Part shown: positions 23,604 to 37,310 of the stretch, piece by piece | Layout of the letters: each line of letters starts with the position of its first letter | Position numbering within the stretch: the stretch's first letter is position 1 | Assembly (NCBI GenBank): GCA_946807835.1 | Contig: OX327683.1 | Span: 9,367,001 to 9,431,000, forward strand | Source: Ailanthus altissimus | Lineage: Eukaryota; Streptophyta; Magnoliopsida; Sapindales; Simaroubaceae | DNA length: 64,000 nt | Reading direction: 5' to 3' | The notes under the pieces: generated by a model | What the model was told of the DNA's origin: nothing | Database searches by the model: none | Seen by the model: the letters and a program-made list of their open reading frames with translations, nothing else | Program-made: the position numbers and the translations under genes

Positions 23604-24620
23604 ATTATGTATACATGACTTGAAGATAAAGTTTATATTCCAAATAATAAAATATTTAATGTATTAATTGTTGATTGATATGCATAATTTTGTATTAATA
23701 AAAGGTAGAAAGTTAATAATTACAAATTGGTACATATAATTTAAAATACAAACTTTATATTAACACTATGTATATGTAATACTATTCTTCAATAAAATAA
23801 TATAACTTTTTAGCTTAAATAAAAAATTATAAATAAAAAATTCCGCAAGAAATAAATCAAAAGGTCAAATATATCTATAATTGTATAAAAAGAGAAAGAG
23901 TTTTATTACATATCAACAATCTTCATTGTTAAATAATAAGTTGAAAGAGTAATGCAAAAATCTCATAAAAAGGACTTCCTTTTTATGAGATTTTTGCATT
24001 ACTCTTTCAGGTCATTCTCCATCATCAATGTCTAAATAATTTTATGTTTTTTTTTAATTACCAAATTTAAACAAATAAGGTTTCAAATATAAAATACATA
24101 TGATTATTAAATAAAAAGGACAAAATCATAAAGAGTTAGAGATCCAATTCATATTAAGATTTGAATGATCGAAAATAAACAATTCATTCAGATCAAGATC
24201 TGGATTGTTAAGAACTACAAAAAAAAAAAAAGAAAATTTATTGTTAATATGAGAAAAGATAATAACCAAAAGGAGAAAAAAAAAATAGAGTTGTTTTTAT
24301 TTGTAAAGGAAGAGAGAACTATGGTTTAACTTTTTTTTTTTTTTACGTTCAAAGCATTTTTTAAGAAGCATGAGTATTTATTTGTTTTTTTTGTCGTGCT
24401 GTAAAATACTTGTGGTTCAATGACAATTGCTACAAAAATATTTGTAAAATAAAATTATAACCCTCAAATTTAGATGTTTCAATTAATAGTTTTGTCTGCT
24501 TACTACTCGTTATAACCTTTTTAATTCTTTCTCTCTTATTTTATTTTGTGAAAGAATTATTTTATATCATTTATGTCAAGAAAAAATAGAAGTTATAGAC
24601 TTTTAGAAATAAACTTTGTT
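23604..24620. other. AT-rich intergenic DNA with one hairpin
   Basis: No coding frame, RNA gene or element could be recognised apart from the perfect inverted repeat at 23942-24009. Confidence 0.5.
23942..24009. repeat. Perfect 33 bp inverted repeat, 2-base loop
   Basis: Arm 23942-23974 (starting TGAAAGAGTAATGCAAAAAT) is exactly complementary to 23977-24009 with only CT between them. Its lack of mismatches in decayed AT-rich DNA suggests a recent origin or selection. No target duplication is apparent. A transcript would form a very stable stem, but such a short loop is unlike plant microRNA precursors. Confidence 0.95.
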
Positions 24621-24634
24621 AAGAATTCTTTTAT

Positions 24635-25888
24635 TATTAAAAAAGAGTATTCGAAATCCTAAAATAAAAAACTCTCTCAACCAGCTGCCTCCCCCCGAAA
24701 AACAAAAGGACACTTACTCCACTGGAAAAGGGGCTTAGCCCTTTCTCCGGTGACCCCCCCACCCCCCATCTTTTAGTTTAGCTTTCTCGGCTTCCTTATC
24801 TTTGTTCTTCTTCCCTTTGTTTCACAGGTTTTGCGATCTCGGTGTCCCTTGCTCTCGGTTTCCCTGTCCTTGCTTTCGATTTTCCTCGCCCATTCTCTTT
24901 ATCGGCGTACAGTGTTTCCAACCATCCTCTCTGTCGCTGGCAAGCCTTCGCTGTGTGCGCCGCCCCGCACGACTTGCTATGAACCCCTAAATGGCTATGT
25001 ATCGCCCATTCTCTTCATCGACGTACACAGTCTTTGGCCATTCCTCTGTCGCTGCCGAGGCTCCGCGTTGTGCGTCGTCCCTAACGGCTAGCCGTGAGCC
25101 CCTTAGCCCCACGACTAGTTCTCCGGCCGAAGCCAACCTCTTCATGCTTCACCAATGTCTCCCTTGGGACCGCTCCCTCCCAACCGCTTCAGAACGTATT
25201 TTTTGTATTGAGAGGCCCTACGACTAGTTCTCCTGCCGGAGCCAACCTCTCCGTGCTTCGCCAGTGCTTTCCTAGGGATTGCTCCCCCCGCCGCTTCAGA
25301 ATGTATTTATTGTGTTGAGGCTGATTAATGACTTGTAATGTATTGTTGTTTGATGGCGATGTTGTATGGGTTTGGCTGTATTGGGCAGAGGAAAGTTAGA
25401 ATTAATTTGGTGGGATATTCTGTTTCTGAGGGTCTTGCCAATAGCACCAGCGCCGTCACCAGTCCTGTCTTCTCAGTTAAACGCATGAACCTGTCGCGGT
25501 GCCGATCATCATTGGGAGAAGTTTTTGTTTTACCATTCAAAATCTTTTCCTCGTTTTAAGTTAGTTTAAATTTAAGCAATAATAATTTCTCACTTATTTA
25601 AGGGATATGTATCTCCCTTTTATGTGAGGTCGGTTTATCCCTTTCTTCGAAAATGTCAGTTTATCCATTTTTTGGAAAGGTCTGTATCCATTTTTTTTTT
25701 AAAGGGTCTGTTTTTACTCTTACCCGATTGGGTATGATTGCTACTCTTCTTTGCAAGAGTCATAATTCAAATGATCTCGAAATATATTTATCTTATCTTA
25801 TTATTTTTTTGATCTGTGTATCAAAGATATTTAATGTAATATCTTGATGATATTAATGATGTGAAATAAAATTATTTTTTTTTAAAAA
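24635..25888 (+). mobile_element. ORF-less LINE-like retroposon
   Basis: The 14-base AAGAATTCTTTTAT occurs at 24621-24634 and 25889-25902, flanking a 1.25 kb block that ends in a T/A-rich tail. This is the signature of target-primed retroposition. The 5' part is GC-rich and resembles LINE-type 5' untranslated regions, with two consecutive internal tandem duplications. The 3' part contains TGATGATATTAATGATGTGA before the tail. No endonuclease or reverse transcriptase frame is present, so it would have depended on another element. The open frames at 24802-25559 are not supported as genes. Confidence 0.8.
24888..25320 (+). repeat. Two tandem duplications, about 118 bp units
   Basis: CGCCCATTCTCTT...TCG.CGTACA begins at about 24888 and again at about 25006. 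GACTAGTTCTCC...GCCAACCTCT begins at about 25112 and again at about 25222, each ending near CGCTTCAGAA.GTATTT. Both lie within the retroposon. Confidence 0.8.
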
Positions 25889-25902
25889 AAGAATTCTTTT
25901 AT

Positions 25903-27509
25903 AAAATATTATTGAATATGGACTTTATTGTGAATCTAAGTCTTTTTTATAAAGTTGAAGGAATATATTTTAAACTAATCTCTATTATTAATTTTAGTGC
26001 TGAAACTTTGATCAATTTTTTTTAGATTCGTGTAAATCAGTTTAATATTATTAAAAAAAATAGTTTTGACTTTATTACTATTATTATTATTATTATTATT
26101 TCTTTTAAGTTATTTTTCTAATTATTAATACTATATTGATTAGAGGTCTATCAAAATTCACTCAGATTTAATTCAACTAATTTAACTATAACCTAATTCA
26201 AATGTTTTTTAAAATATAAGAAATAATTTACCCTTACAGGTACTTTTAAAAAAAAACTGTTACAAATAATTTAAAACAAACAAAAAAAAAGAATAATAAA
26301 CATCACAACCTTAAAAGAAATCTTGTATTTTCTGTAAAAAAAAAAATATCACGTGGATGTCAGGAGATGACAGCAACTATTTAGAATTCACGTCAAGGGC
26401 CAAATTCAAATAAGATCAGAGCTCAAATTTTTTGAGACCAAAGCTATATTACGAGGAACTCGTATTATTAAAAATGAAATCTTGTAATAATTATTAAGGG
26501 ATAAAAATATTTAAATTCTTAAAATTTGATTTAAAATATATATTTTTTCATTTTTAAAGTTACTTAAAAAAAATTGTTTGCAATAACGACAATAACATTT
26601 TGATTTATTATTAATATTTTTATATTTAAAATTTTATGATTTATATGATAATAATATTATTTCATCAAAAAATATTAAAAGAAAGTAAAAATGTTAATAA
26701 AAAAATAATATTTTTAGATAATTCTAAAAATTAAAATTATCTATTTATATTAAATTTTGAGGTTTAAATATATTTTTTCTATTTAAAATTATAAAAAAAA
26801 TTATAATTACAATTTAAAATTAGTGGGCTTTGGGGACTCTGACTGCGCTCAAAAACCTACCATAGGTTCCAAGAGTTGATTACATTGATTTTAACAACAT
26901 TCGAGGACTTGTCAAGAAGAAAACGACTAGCGTCCGATAATCTTTACCCAGTTAAACAAGTCTTGTTCTTTTGTCCCCTATCTTCGTTTTTAAAAAAACA
27001 TATCTGTCGTTTTACAAGGTAATCAATTCATACGACATGTCGATATTTTGATACGAGACGGCAAGGTTTTATTGCCCAAAAAAAAAAGTAGGAGAACTGA
27101 GTGAGAAGCGGATAAAGCCTCGCGTATCACATCAATTGCACGCGTCATTGTTGTTATGCAATTATTTATTTCTATAGTTTATTCATCGCTCTGCAGATCT
27201 TCTACTAGCAACGGTCTCCATTGGTACACGTCTCGTTTTTGAAAAACGCCAAACAATGTATTACTATAATAGAGAGAGAAATTTCAATTCATTTTCCTTG
27301 TTATTTTAATTAACAGTAACTAAATTTACAAAATCTATATTCTAATTAATATGTGATATTTGATGTATTAATTATTTATTGGTATTATATAATTATAATA
27401 TTATAAGATAAAAAAATTAATATTTATCGAATACATAATAGTTATTAATTGGTAATATATCAATTTATATTCCAATTATATAATTTAGTACCACTATTTA
27501 CTCGTTTAA
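25903..27509. other. AT-rich intergenic DNA
   Basis: No gene seen. A short (TTA)n microsatellite lies at about 26075-26100. The stretch 26820-27250 has more balanced composition but no open frame or recognised motif. Confidence 0.5.
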
Positions 27510-29262
27510 GTTCTTAAAATTTTAAAAATACTTTAGTTAGTCTTTATTTTTTAAAAAATTTCATTAAATTCTTACTTTTTTTTTTGTTATCTTTTCATTT
27601 TACCCTTAATTAACATATTGTAATATATATGTGTTGATAAAAAAATCTAATTTTTTTAACTGACGAGCTTTAAATTTGTATTTGAGAGAACGAGTGTTGG
27701 GTCTATCAAATTGGAGTGCATTGTCGAATTTGGATCCAAGCTGCTCGGGTTTCTTCTTGCAAGAAAATAAAGTAAAGCTTGTTACAATCCCGCCAATAAT
27801 TGTTTCAGTAGTGATTTTTCAATACTTAAGTCAGTGATTTTTTTGAATGTAGTGTTTATTGAAAGTACTCTAGTCGAGAGAAAGTGTCATTACCTATTAC
27901 TGCTGTCTTTTGCCTCATTTTATGGTTGGGTCATGTTCATGTAAACTCTGAACTTGGTTGGCGAAGGACCAAGCTATTTCTCCTTTAATTGACATGCTCA
28001 TGTTGATTTGGAATCCCAAATTTAGGGCTACTTGCCTTGTGAGTGGCCAATTCTAAAGATTGTGATCACTAGGCAATTTTAAAGATTGTGATCACTTACC
28101 TTACAGGGAATGTGCATTGACTTTTTCCTGTGACCTTTGGAATTGGGAATGTGCATTCACTTTTCTCACGATCTTTGGGATTGTTTCTTAAATAGAAAAA
28201 GTGATAGTTTTGAGTTTGAGTTATTATTCGCGTTTTAAAGTCGTTCAGAGATATTTGATTAATGGAGCCTCAAGCAGCTTGATAAGTAAACTTGGGCTGT
28301 CTCAAATGAGCTTAAGATTGCCACTCAATGGCACTTGATCCGGCTCAAGATTTGTTTGATAACAAATATCCCTAATAGCTCACAGGGCATGGAGTGCTAT
28401 TCATTTAGGTTGAACCCAAAAGGAGGGTTTGAGCTCACAGTCTCGGGCTGATTTCTAGGATAGACCAGACTTGTAGTCAATTCGATTTTAAGGAGGAACA
28501 ATATATATACATATATTAATATAACAACTCTTAATATTAATTTTAAAATTAAAATTAAATAATCATTACTAATTTTAAATTAATTGGTTCTTAAGTAGTG
28601 ATTAAAAATAAGAATATTACATTTTGATTGGTCCAATTTATAACTTGAAGAAGCTAAGAAAAAGAATCAAAATAATTACGAAATAACAAATTGAAACTAT
28701 ACAATCACCATTCATGCAATACTAACCATCGCCAAACCACCGTCCATATAATACTAGCCATCACCAAACCACTATCCCAAAAATACCTCCAATTACTAAA
28801 TCATAATTCTAACAATATTACGTTAATCTTCTAGTTTTCTTTTTCTCTTTCTCTCATATAAGAAGTGAAGATGAAAGGAGGGGGAGTTGATGGAGCAGCA
28901 ACGACACAATGGAGGAGGATGGAGGAGGGTGGGGTGTATGGATTGGTTTGGGAGGGAGGCGGTGGTGATTAGGTGAAAGAGGGCGGTGATTTTGGAGTGG
29001 GGGACATGGTGGTGGTTGGGTAGAGGTCGTAGGGTTGATTTTAAATGGGGAAGGGCCGATAGTTTTTAAGGGAAAATGAAAATGTAAATGGAGGTAAATG
29101 AAAGTAAAAATTAGGGAGAAATAAAAATGAAATATTAATTTTTAAATATAAAATTTATAATAATATAAAAGACATATTTATTTTTAAAAAGTTAATTTAA
29201 AAAAAAAATTTAGACGTTAAAGACTTATCGAGATATTCTTAAAAAATTAGAGACTTAATGAA
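27510..29262. mobile_element. Tentative terminal-inverted-repeat element
   Basis: The left end (TAAGTTCTTAAAATTTTAAA and onward) and the reverse complement of the right end (TAAGTCTCTAATTTTTTAAG and onward) look related for about 55 bases, sharing TAGTCTTTA/TAAGTCTTTA-type text. The interior is more balanced in base composition, with a small duplication around 28040-28190 and a G-rich block at 28880-29060, but encodes no recognisable transposase. No clean target duplication was found, so this may be chance similarity between AT-rich ends. Confidence 0.3.
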
Positions 29263-32200
29263 TGATTTAATAAAAACACAAGAATAACTGTCAATTTTTC
29301 TTAAAAGATAGACAAATTATTTGTATTTTTAAAATTCTAAAAATTTTACGTTTTTATTTAAAAATTTAATATGAGTTGTATATAAAAAGAGGGTTTTCTG
29401 TATAATTTTTATATTAGATCATTGATGGTTAAGTTAAATCTCAAGAAAGATAAATACAATTTACAAATGATTGGTAAACATTAATTACTAAATAAAAATA
29501 AATATTTATCAAATACTTTTAGTTATATATTTTTAAAATTTAATTATAAGCATCTTCAGTGTTCTCAGCTAAATTGGGAGGCTCAATTGCAGAGATTGTT
29601 CTTTATTATTAATTTTTTTTTTAAAAGAATTAGGCGCTCAACGGTCAAAGTATTTTAATTCGATTTGCGAGTTTTTTTGTTCGTAACTTTCCTTTGATGC
29701 ACGAAATTTCGTTGTCAGAGACTCGAAAGTGATTTGGTGCACAAAAATAAAAAATATATATTTTTTCTATTTCTTTTTATTTATTCAAATAAAGGTTGCC
29801 CAAGTTTTGAAACGATGGATTATTTTATCATCTTCATTTTAACAATGGAAAAAAAAAATTAACTACTTTTGTGGAAAAAAAAATTGACTTTTGGTTTGAA
29901 GTTGCGTGTGTTATAAGGAAATTGGTTACTATAAAGTTAAAAAAGGGAATAGGTCAAAAATTCAATAGAATATGAAGAAAAAGTGTAAAAATATAAGATT
30001 TGAATATGGAAAATGTAAGATTTAATTTAAGAGAAACTGGCAAGTTGATAATGTTTTTTTTAATACAAATATTTTATTGTAAATTTTTTAGAATAATTAC
30101 AACTACAATTAATTAGATCGCTGTAATTGATAACTGCCTTCTGATAATTGGAGAATAATTTTTTTTTTAATTTTTGTTAGAATTCAAACTTTTAACTTAA
30201 AATAAAAAATTTATAATTTTATTATTAAAATATATATTTGCGTGCGCAAATTGATAATGTTACATTAAAAAATAAAGAAGAAACAAGAAATAAGTGTTTC
30301 TATATAACTCATTGAAACTTGAATGTGAAACATAATATTTATAACACTGAATATCAACTAATTGATAATAAAATATGAATCATGTTGTAAATAAAATATA
30401 AATATTGATGAGATAGACGTGGATATAAATGGTAGGAGAACTTGTAATTTATGGGGCAAAACCAGGGGCCTATGTAGAATTGTTTTCTAAGCCCGGTTAA
30501 ATATTTTTTTGCCTTCTTCGGTCAAACTTAACTTTACAACAAAATTAATGTTTTTAATTAAACCTCATTAACACAATAAATATTCATTATATTGAAGAAA
30601 GATACATGAGATTTACCATTAAAATGTTTATAAGAAATAAAGAGTACTTTATTTTGTTTTTTAAAAATCTATCGTTTATATTTTTTGAAATTGAGGATTT
30701 GAGACTTTAAATTGTTTATAAATGGTGTATTATTGAAATAGTTTTGTTACTTTTGAAAAAATAAAGAAGGAATAAAAAGACAATTAAAAAAAAGGTTTGT
30801 GGAGTTTATAGAGAGTGAATGAAAAATGTGTTGATGGTAGATTATTAAAATTTAAAAAAGTAGTGTTATATATATATATATATAATTGGTATATAAAGTT
30901 TGTATATTAAAATATTTATTATTAATAAGTGATTATCTTTTATTAAGTAGTTATTACTTTTTTATTAATATTTTATTTATATATTATCAATCAATTTTTA
31001 ACGCATCAGATACCATATCATTCATAATACCAATTTTTTTTATCTTAATTATATATACATAGCATTACTCAAAAATGTAAGTAGAAAGTGAGGATAAAAT
31101 TTTCATTGATATTAGAGAATTTGGATTTTCTGGGGGACAAAATTAGGGGATTGGATTTATTAGAGGATTATATATTCTATAATTAATATATGCTTGCTTT
31201 CTTTTAATGTAAATATGCATATGCAATTTCCTAGGTAGAAGGATTTTAAAACCTGAACATTACAAAGAGAATAAAAAACAAAGAAATCGTGATAATTACA
31301 TGATGAATCCAAGTTTTTCAGATTTTTTTTAATTAAAATTTGAAGGTTGTTTTTCACATGTTTTCAAATCATGTCCCACTAATTTTGATGAAAAAGCTTA
31401 TGTTTTATTCTTATTAAATATATTATTGTACGAAATAATTTTTCTAGAAAGTCATTTACAACCATTCATTTGGTCTACAATAATTGTCGCTCTTCACAAA
31501 AAGTCTTTGCCACCATGTGGATATCGGAGATTACTAGCATGGAATTGAGGTGTCAATTTCTCAGCAGCGACCAAAACATTTGATTTGCTTGACTTAAAAT
31601 AACCGCCTCTCGCCTTCGGATTCCAATCCTCTTAAATTAATTTTTTTATTAATATATAGTTAGTAAAAATTGATAATTATTTTAAAAAACAGTAAAAATA
31701 AAAATAAATTTTAACCACTAATAATTAATACAAAACACATATTAAATTTTTTTAAATATTAAAATTTGAATAAATTAGCAAGAAGGCATTTATGAGTTGA
31801 TGCTAAATTGGGTACAAGCTTTAAATGGGAGTACACTTCCTAGACTCTCTCTATTTATATATAATTTTACATAATTAAAATTTGGGTATGTTTATAAGCA
31901 AGAGATGATTGTAATTAATTGAAATATCCCATCAACTCCTTAGAATAAGAGTTGTTTTTAGATTGTAAAATTTAAGAATAAACTTATGGTAAATTTATGT
32001 ATTTAAAAGAGACGATATGACCAAATATTGCATATCACCTCTACAAGTTGGAATTTTCAATTCTTTTTTTTTTTTTTCTTGTTTGTTAATAAAAAGATAT
32101 GATCAATGATTTGATACTGGTCTCTTGCTTTTTGTATTATCTTACTAGTATCACATTGATAAATGGGTGTATTATCACATATTTGTACATCTTTATTAGC

Positions 32201-34667
32201 AGGACCCTCTGGCTAGATCTAGAAGTAAATGAAGAGATTCCCAATGTTAAAAACTTCAAATGGAATAAACTAATAAAAACAAAAGACTTTCATTAAAGAG
32301 ATCGAAAGTCGGCATTTTCTTGCGAGTCCTATATCAAATTTTGGAGTCATGGATACTATAATATATTAAATCTATTTCTATTTTTTAAAAAAAAATTATT
32401 AAAATTTTTAGTATGTATACTAAAAATTTATTAAGTGCTTTATATAATTTTTTTAATTATATGTAAATAAAAATAAAAAAAGATCACGAGATTAAAAAAT
32501 AAATAATAACATACTAAAAGAAATATAAGAAATCACGAGATTAGGATTATAACTTTTTTTTATAAAAAGATTCGTACAAAAATTTATAAAAAAATACTCA
32601 AATAATCGTGAGTTTTTAATAATTTATATCATAATATTTTATGCATTCAAAACATTCAACTATAATGTAAATTTTTTATTATTTTTTATTAATGATTTAA
32701 TGTTTTATTTAATTTTAAAAAATTACAAAGGTATTATATAATATTTACAAAGTTTTTAAATTTTTTATTTTTAATTGAAATAAAAATTTATGCTTTATAA
32801 AAATTTAAAACAAAAGACGCAATTCTACTAAAAAAAAATCAAATTTTTGAATAATTAGCGCTGTAATTAGACAAAATTTTTGCCACAATAAATATGCGAT
32901 TCATGGTGAGAAGAACCTTGTGCTGCAATATTACAGCTACTATTTTTAACACCGTGACATTGAAAACTCAGCGTCGCAGCAAGCCTGCATGGGCAGGTCT
33001 TCTCTTGCCATTTCGTGCCTCTCTTGCATCTGACTTTTTGTTTCAATTTCTTTTTCATTTATCCGTTACATCTTTAATTATGTATCAATTTTTTTTTTAA
33101 ATTTTTAATTCAAAAACAAACTTCAACTTTAATTTTAAACTACGGATTCCAACAAAAACTGTATATAGTACATAAATTAAAATGTTTAGTAAAAAATCAT
33201 TGAATCCGGAGTAAAAATTTGGTGTTTCAGTGGCTCAGCCTTGCAAGTAAATCCACAAGTTTAGTACAATATTCGCTTTTCACTTTAATTGATACCTATG
33301 CAAATATTCAGGAAAAAAAGGTGAAAGGAGTTAAAAAGAAGACCCAAAAGCAAAAAGAAAAGAAAAAAAAAAAGAAGAAGAGAGAAATCTATTTGCTCCA
33401 AGACAATTAAATTTGGGACAACTCTCACAGCACCGAAGTCTGAACAATCAACAACGTGTGTGTGAGTAGGTCCTCTAATTTAAAGGCAAATGCAGGTATA
33501 ATTAATAAGTATGTAGTACAGCTACAACATGATCTTTTTCACATGCTCTCTTCTCTGTAGTCTGTACTGTCCCCAACTTAGCGCAATTATTTCTCTTCTT
33601 CAATATCCAGGATTCGTTAATAAAATAAAATAACAGCATCACTATCATTCATATCAAAGCCCATTTCTTTATTTAAGTTTGAATTCGTATCATTTATCTT
33701 TAAATGAATGCTTGGTTGATAAAACGTATATTACTAATTAATTTTGTATTTTTTGAACTTTTTTTTAGAATGATATATTAAAAATTCTCATCCTATTTTT
33801 TTTTTTTTTTTTTTTAAGTTTGTGTGTTATATAAACATCAAAATGCAAATATATATTTATGAAGGTCCAAAAACTACTCGGATAAATTGGGTCTGCTCTG
33901 TTATGATTTTTACATGCAGGGCCACGGCCCAATGCTGTTTTATGAAAAAAAAAAATCCATATTGGCCCGTGTGAGATCCGTTTGAATCTATACACATAGA
34001 ATTTTTTTTTTTATGCGTTCTTTTAAATATTTTGAGTCTTTAAACTATCATAATTTTCAAAAGAGTAGGGTTATTTTAATTTAAGATTTTAACAATAATA
34101 CTTAGTCATAAAATTCATTAACATAAGATAAAATTAGGAGTTTTAATTTTTTTTTTATATTTCTTATTTTATTTAGCTTTATGTTTATTAGGATTTTATA
34201 TTTGGATCATATTTTGTCACTTCATGCTTATTAGGATTTTGAGATTATTTAACTTATTTGAGTAAGATTAGTATTAATTTAAAATAAATATGATTGTAAT
34301 TTCATAATTATTTTAAGTTTTTAATAATATTTCAGCTCAACATATATTTTATATGGGATAATTATATGAAATCTCGTTTTCGAGTCTTTTAAATTAGAGG
34401 GGCATTTAATCTATTATTATTCATTGCGTCTAAATATTGTTGGGCTAACCTACCACCCCTTATTTAGGACTATATGTTAGATTGCATGCTTATATTTTCC
34501 TGCAGTTCCATAATATTCTTTGATCTTATTCCAACATCCACACCGCATCATTCATGCAATTCAATAGTAGATATTAAAGTCAAAAGATAGTACAAACTCA
34601 TCATTTAATATAACCAAAGAAAAAACTATATTAATACTTAATTGAATTGAAAAATATAACCGATTGA
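29263..34667. other. AT-rich intergenic DNA
   Basis: No intact gene, tRNA or clear element ends were seen over this 5.4 kb. It includes a (TA)n run near 30868-30884 and long A and T runs. A short GC-richer patch at 32900-33020 includes CAGCGTCGCAGCA, possibly a decayed relative of the GC motif arrays elsewhere in the window. The minus-strand open frame at 33765-33995 is not supported. Confidence 0.45.
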
Positions 34668-34935
34668 TGTTGGAGGTTAGAGACCCTATTAATCTCTTAA
34701 TTCTAATTAATTATTAGAGATTTTTAGGGAGAAGATAGAGAAAATTTAATATTAGAGAGAGAAAAAAAGTTAATATTGGGAGAATGAATTAATATCTTAT
34801 TAAAGCCTTTAGGCATCTTTTTTTATAGTAAAGAAAAGTCTTAGATTAAGAAATTTACAACAATACTTTTTAATGGACCTTATATGTCTTTAACGGGCAT
34901 TGTACAAAAGAATTTTATTTTTATTTTTTATAGTT
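34668..34935 (-). repeat. LTR-like block, left
   Basis: Starts TGTTGGAGGTTAGAGACC and aligns with 47865-48128 for about 265 bases (landmarks GAAAATTTAATATTA, AATTTACA.CAATACT, TACAAAAGA). Similarity stops near 34935. Confidence 0.7.
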
Positions 34936-36399
34936 CCTATACTTATCCTTTTTTTAAAATAATTTATTTTACAAAAATTGTGAAATAGACTTAGTACAAT
35001 AATTTGAAGTTTTAATAGTATAATCTTACTTTTTAGAGTGTGTCTTGGTATGACTAATTTGTTCGTCCTTTTTGACTTGTACTTCTTCGTTTTTGTAGCG
35101 TTAAATTCTCGGTGACTAGTTGGTGGTGCTTTATCTTAAATCACAACTCGTGTTTTGTCCAACTCACTGCTGATAAAAAGATACTTTATTAAGGGAGAGA
35201 GATCGAAAAGTCACGAGATTTGATCCTAAACTCGCATCTGTTTAGCTCAACATTAATTTAAAGGATGTTTTGTTTAGAGAAAAATAATACTTTGATGGAG
35301 AGTTCAATTGTTGGTTTGTTACAAAAGTGAGTTACCTATTACTTCTTGTTAATATTGTTGCTTTGGCAAGATGAAGAGCTTATTGATGATTTGATAATTT
35401 TGTCAATTTACTGATTTAGCTATCAAAGATTCTAAGCCTACTGCGTGTTGAGAAAAGATAACAGATTTTTAAATCAAATCTTTTTTGGGAGTTAGATAGT
35501 GTTAAGATAAACTTTCTGGTAGAAAGAGGATTTAGTCTCATTAGCTGAAAAATTTTCTCGTAGGAAGGTTGATTGATACTAATGCTTTGCATTTGTCTTC
35601 TTTGTGGATTATATTGTTTTTTTTTGCTGATTTTTATAGATCTTTCATTTGTTTTCTCATTCTGTATTGATTAATTTCAAACTTTGTTACGTCTAACTTC
35701 GCTAGTACTCCTTTTAGCACGTAAAAGTTTACTTTGATTAATGAATGTATTTCAAAATCTTTTTTGGATATTATACTTATTAGTTTGTTTTGAGGCATAT
35801 ATGAGAGTATGTCTTTAGAATATATTTGGATGATTTTATTCATTACCCAATGAGGATATACTTTAGATATATATTGAGATATATTAAAAGACTTTATATT
35901 TATCTCGATAAGGATATACTTGATGTATGTTGAATATCATATTTTGCATGCTTTTTGAGATGTATAATATGTGTAACTTTCTTTTTCCTTTTTAGGAAGT
36001 ACCCGAAAGGTTTTCATAACTTTTTAATTTATTTTTATCTTCTCTTCTTATTTTCTTTTATAGAGAGAGATATATATTTTTCTTTAAAATATGCATACTA
36101 AGTATATTTTGTGTATTTTTTGGTATTAGATGAATACAATTTGATATTTTTTGTCAATTGTTATATTTAAGATTTAAAAAATATCATAAATTTAAGTGAA
36201 TAGTGAATATGTTTCGCTCCACTTTTTTTTATTGTGTGATATGAGTATTCGTTTTTTTTTTTTTTTATCTATGCAACTTATTTAGTCCCTATTTGATTGG
36301 ATTTAATTGTATGAATATTTATTTTTTGAATGTTTGATATGTATATTGCATTCTCAATTGAGTATATAGTTAAATTTGACTACTTATTTAATTGCAAGG

Positions 36400-37135
36400 T
36401 ATAATTATTTATTTTTCTATTCTGAATACGTGACATGACTAGTCATCCTTTCGGTTATAAGTATGCGACAAGACTAGTCGCTTTTTATTTAAGAGTGTAC
36501 AATATAATTAATCATCTTTTTAAATTATGCAATTTGTTTAGTTGTCTTTTAAATCGTGCGATTTTTTAAAGTTGTCTTTCCGTTTTGGTCGTGCGAGTTA
36601 TTTAGTCATATTTTGGTTATGAAGGTGCAACCTGCTTAGACATTTTGTAACTTCTTTAGTTTCTTTTTTAGTCATGCAACTTGTTTAAGTCATCTTTTGT
36701 GTTTTAATCGTGTGACAGGATTGATTGTCCTTTACTTTTGATCGTACGACCAAATCGATTGTCTTTTGATTTTGATCGTGCGACCTGATTGGTTGTCTTT
36801 GGAATGTGCGATATAATTATCTATCTTTTAGTTTTGAATGTGTGACATAATTGGTCATCTTCTTTTTTCTTTATTTTTATAAAGTTAAGTGTTTATGACA
36901 AGACTGATCGTCTTTAAGTTATAATCATGTGACAAGACTAATAGTCATTTTGATGTGATGGTGCAACATACTTAGCCGTCTTTTGATTATAAGGGTGCGA
37001 TGTACTAAGTCGTAATTATAATGTTACAACATACTTAGTTGTCTTCTAATTATTAGTGTGTGACATAATTAGTCATTTTCAATCCTGTGACTTTATTTAG
37101 TCGACTTTCAAATGTGTAATAAGTTATTCTGTAAT
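36400..37135 (-). repeat. Degenerate tandem array, about 30-33 bp unit
   Basis: Plus-strand phrases of the form TGCGACATAATTAGTCGTCT followed by TTTGATTATGA-like text recur about twenty times with heavy divergence. The same array type resumes at about 39840-41160 beyond two inserted LTR-like blocks. Confidence 0.75.
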
Positions 37136-37310
37136 ATAACTTGCAATTTTATTGTTTGCTTTTAATCTATAAAGCTTCATTGTCATAACATGATTGTAAA
37201 GAGAATAGCATTTATCTCATTGATGAGTACATTAAAATGCATATTTGTTAAGAGATTAAGTCACAATTTAATATTTAGAATGTCACTAATTTTAGGACTT
37301 TTGTATTTTT

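Noticed and set aside
23146..23667. 173-codon plus-strand open frame
   Set aside because: It runs antisense through the copia 5' LTR and past its end. It reflects the GC-rich motif array, not a gene.
23942..24009. microRNA precursor
   Set aside because: The arms are perfectly complementary with a 2-base loop. Plant precursors have larger loops and mismatches, and there is no expression evidence.
24802..25559. CpG-island-like block as a gene promoter
   Set aside because: The GC-rich stretch is inside a retroposon bounded by 14 bp target duplications, and no gene follows.
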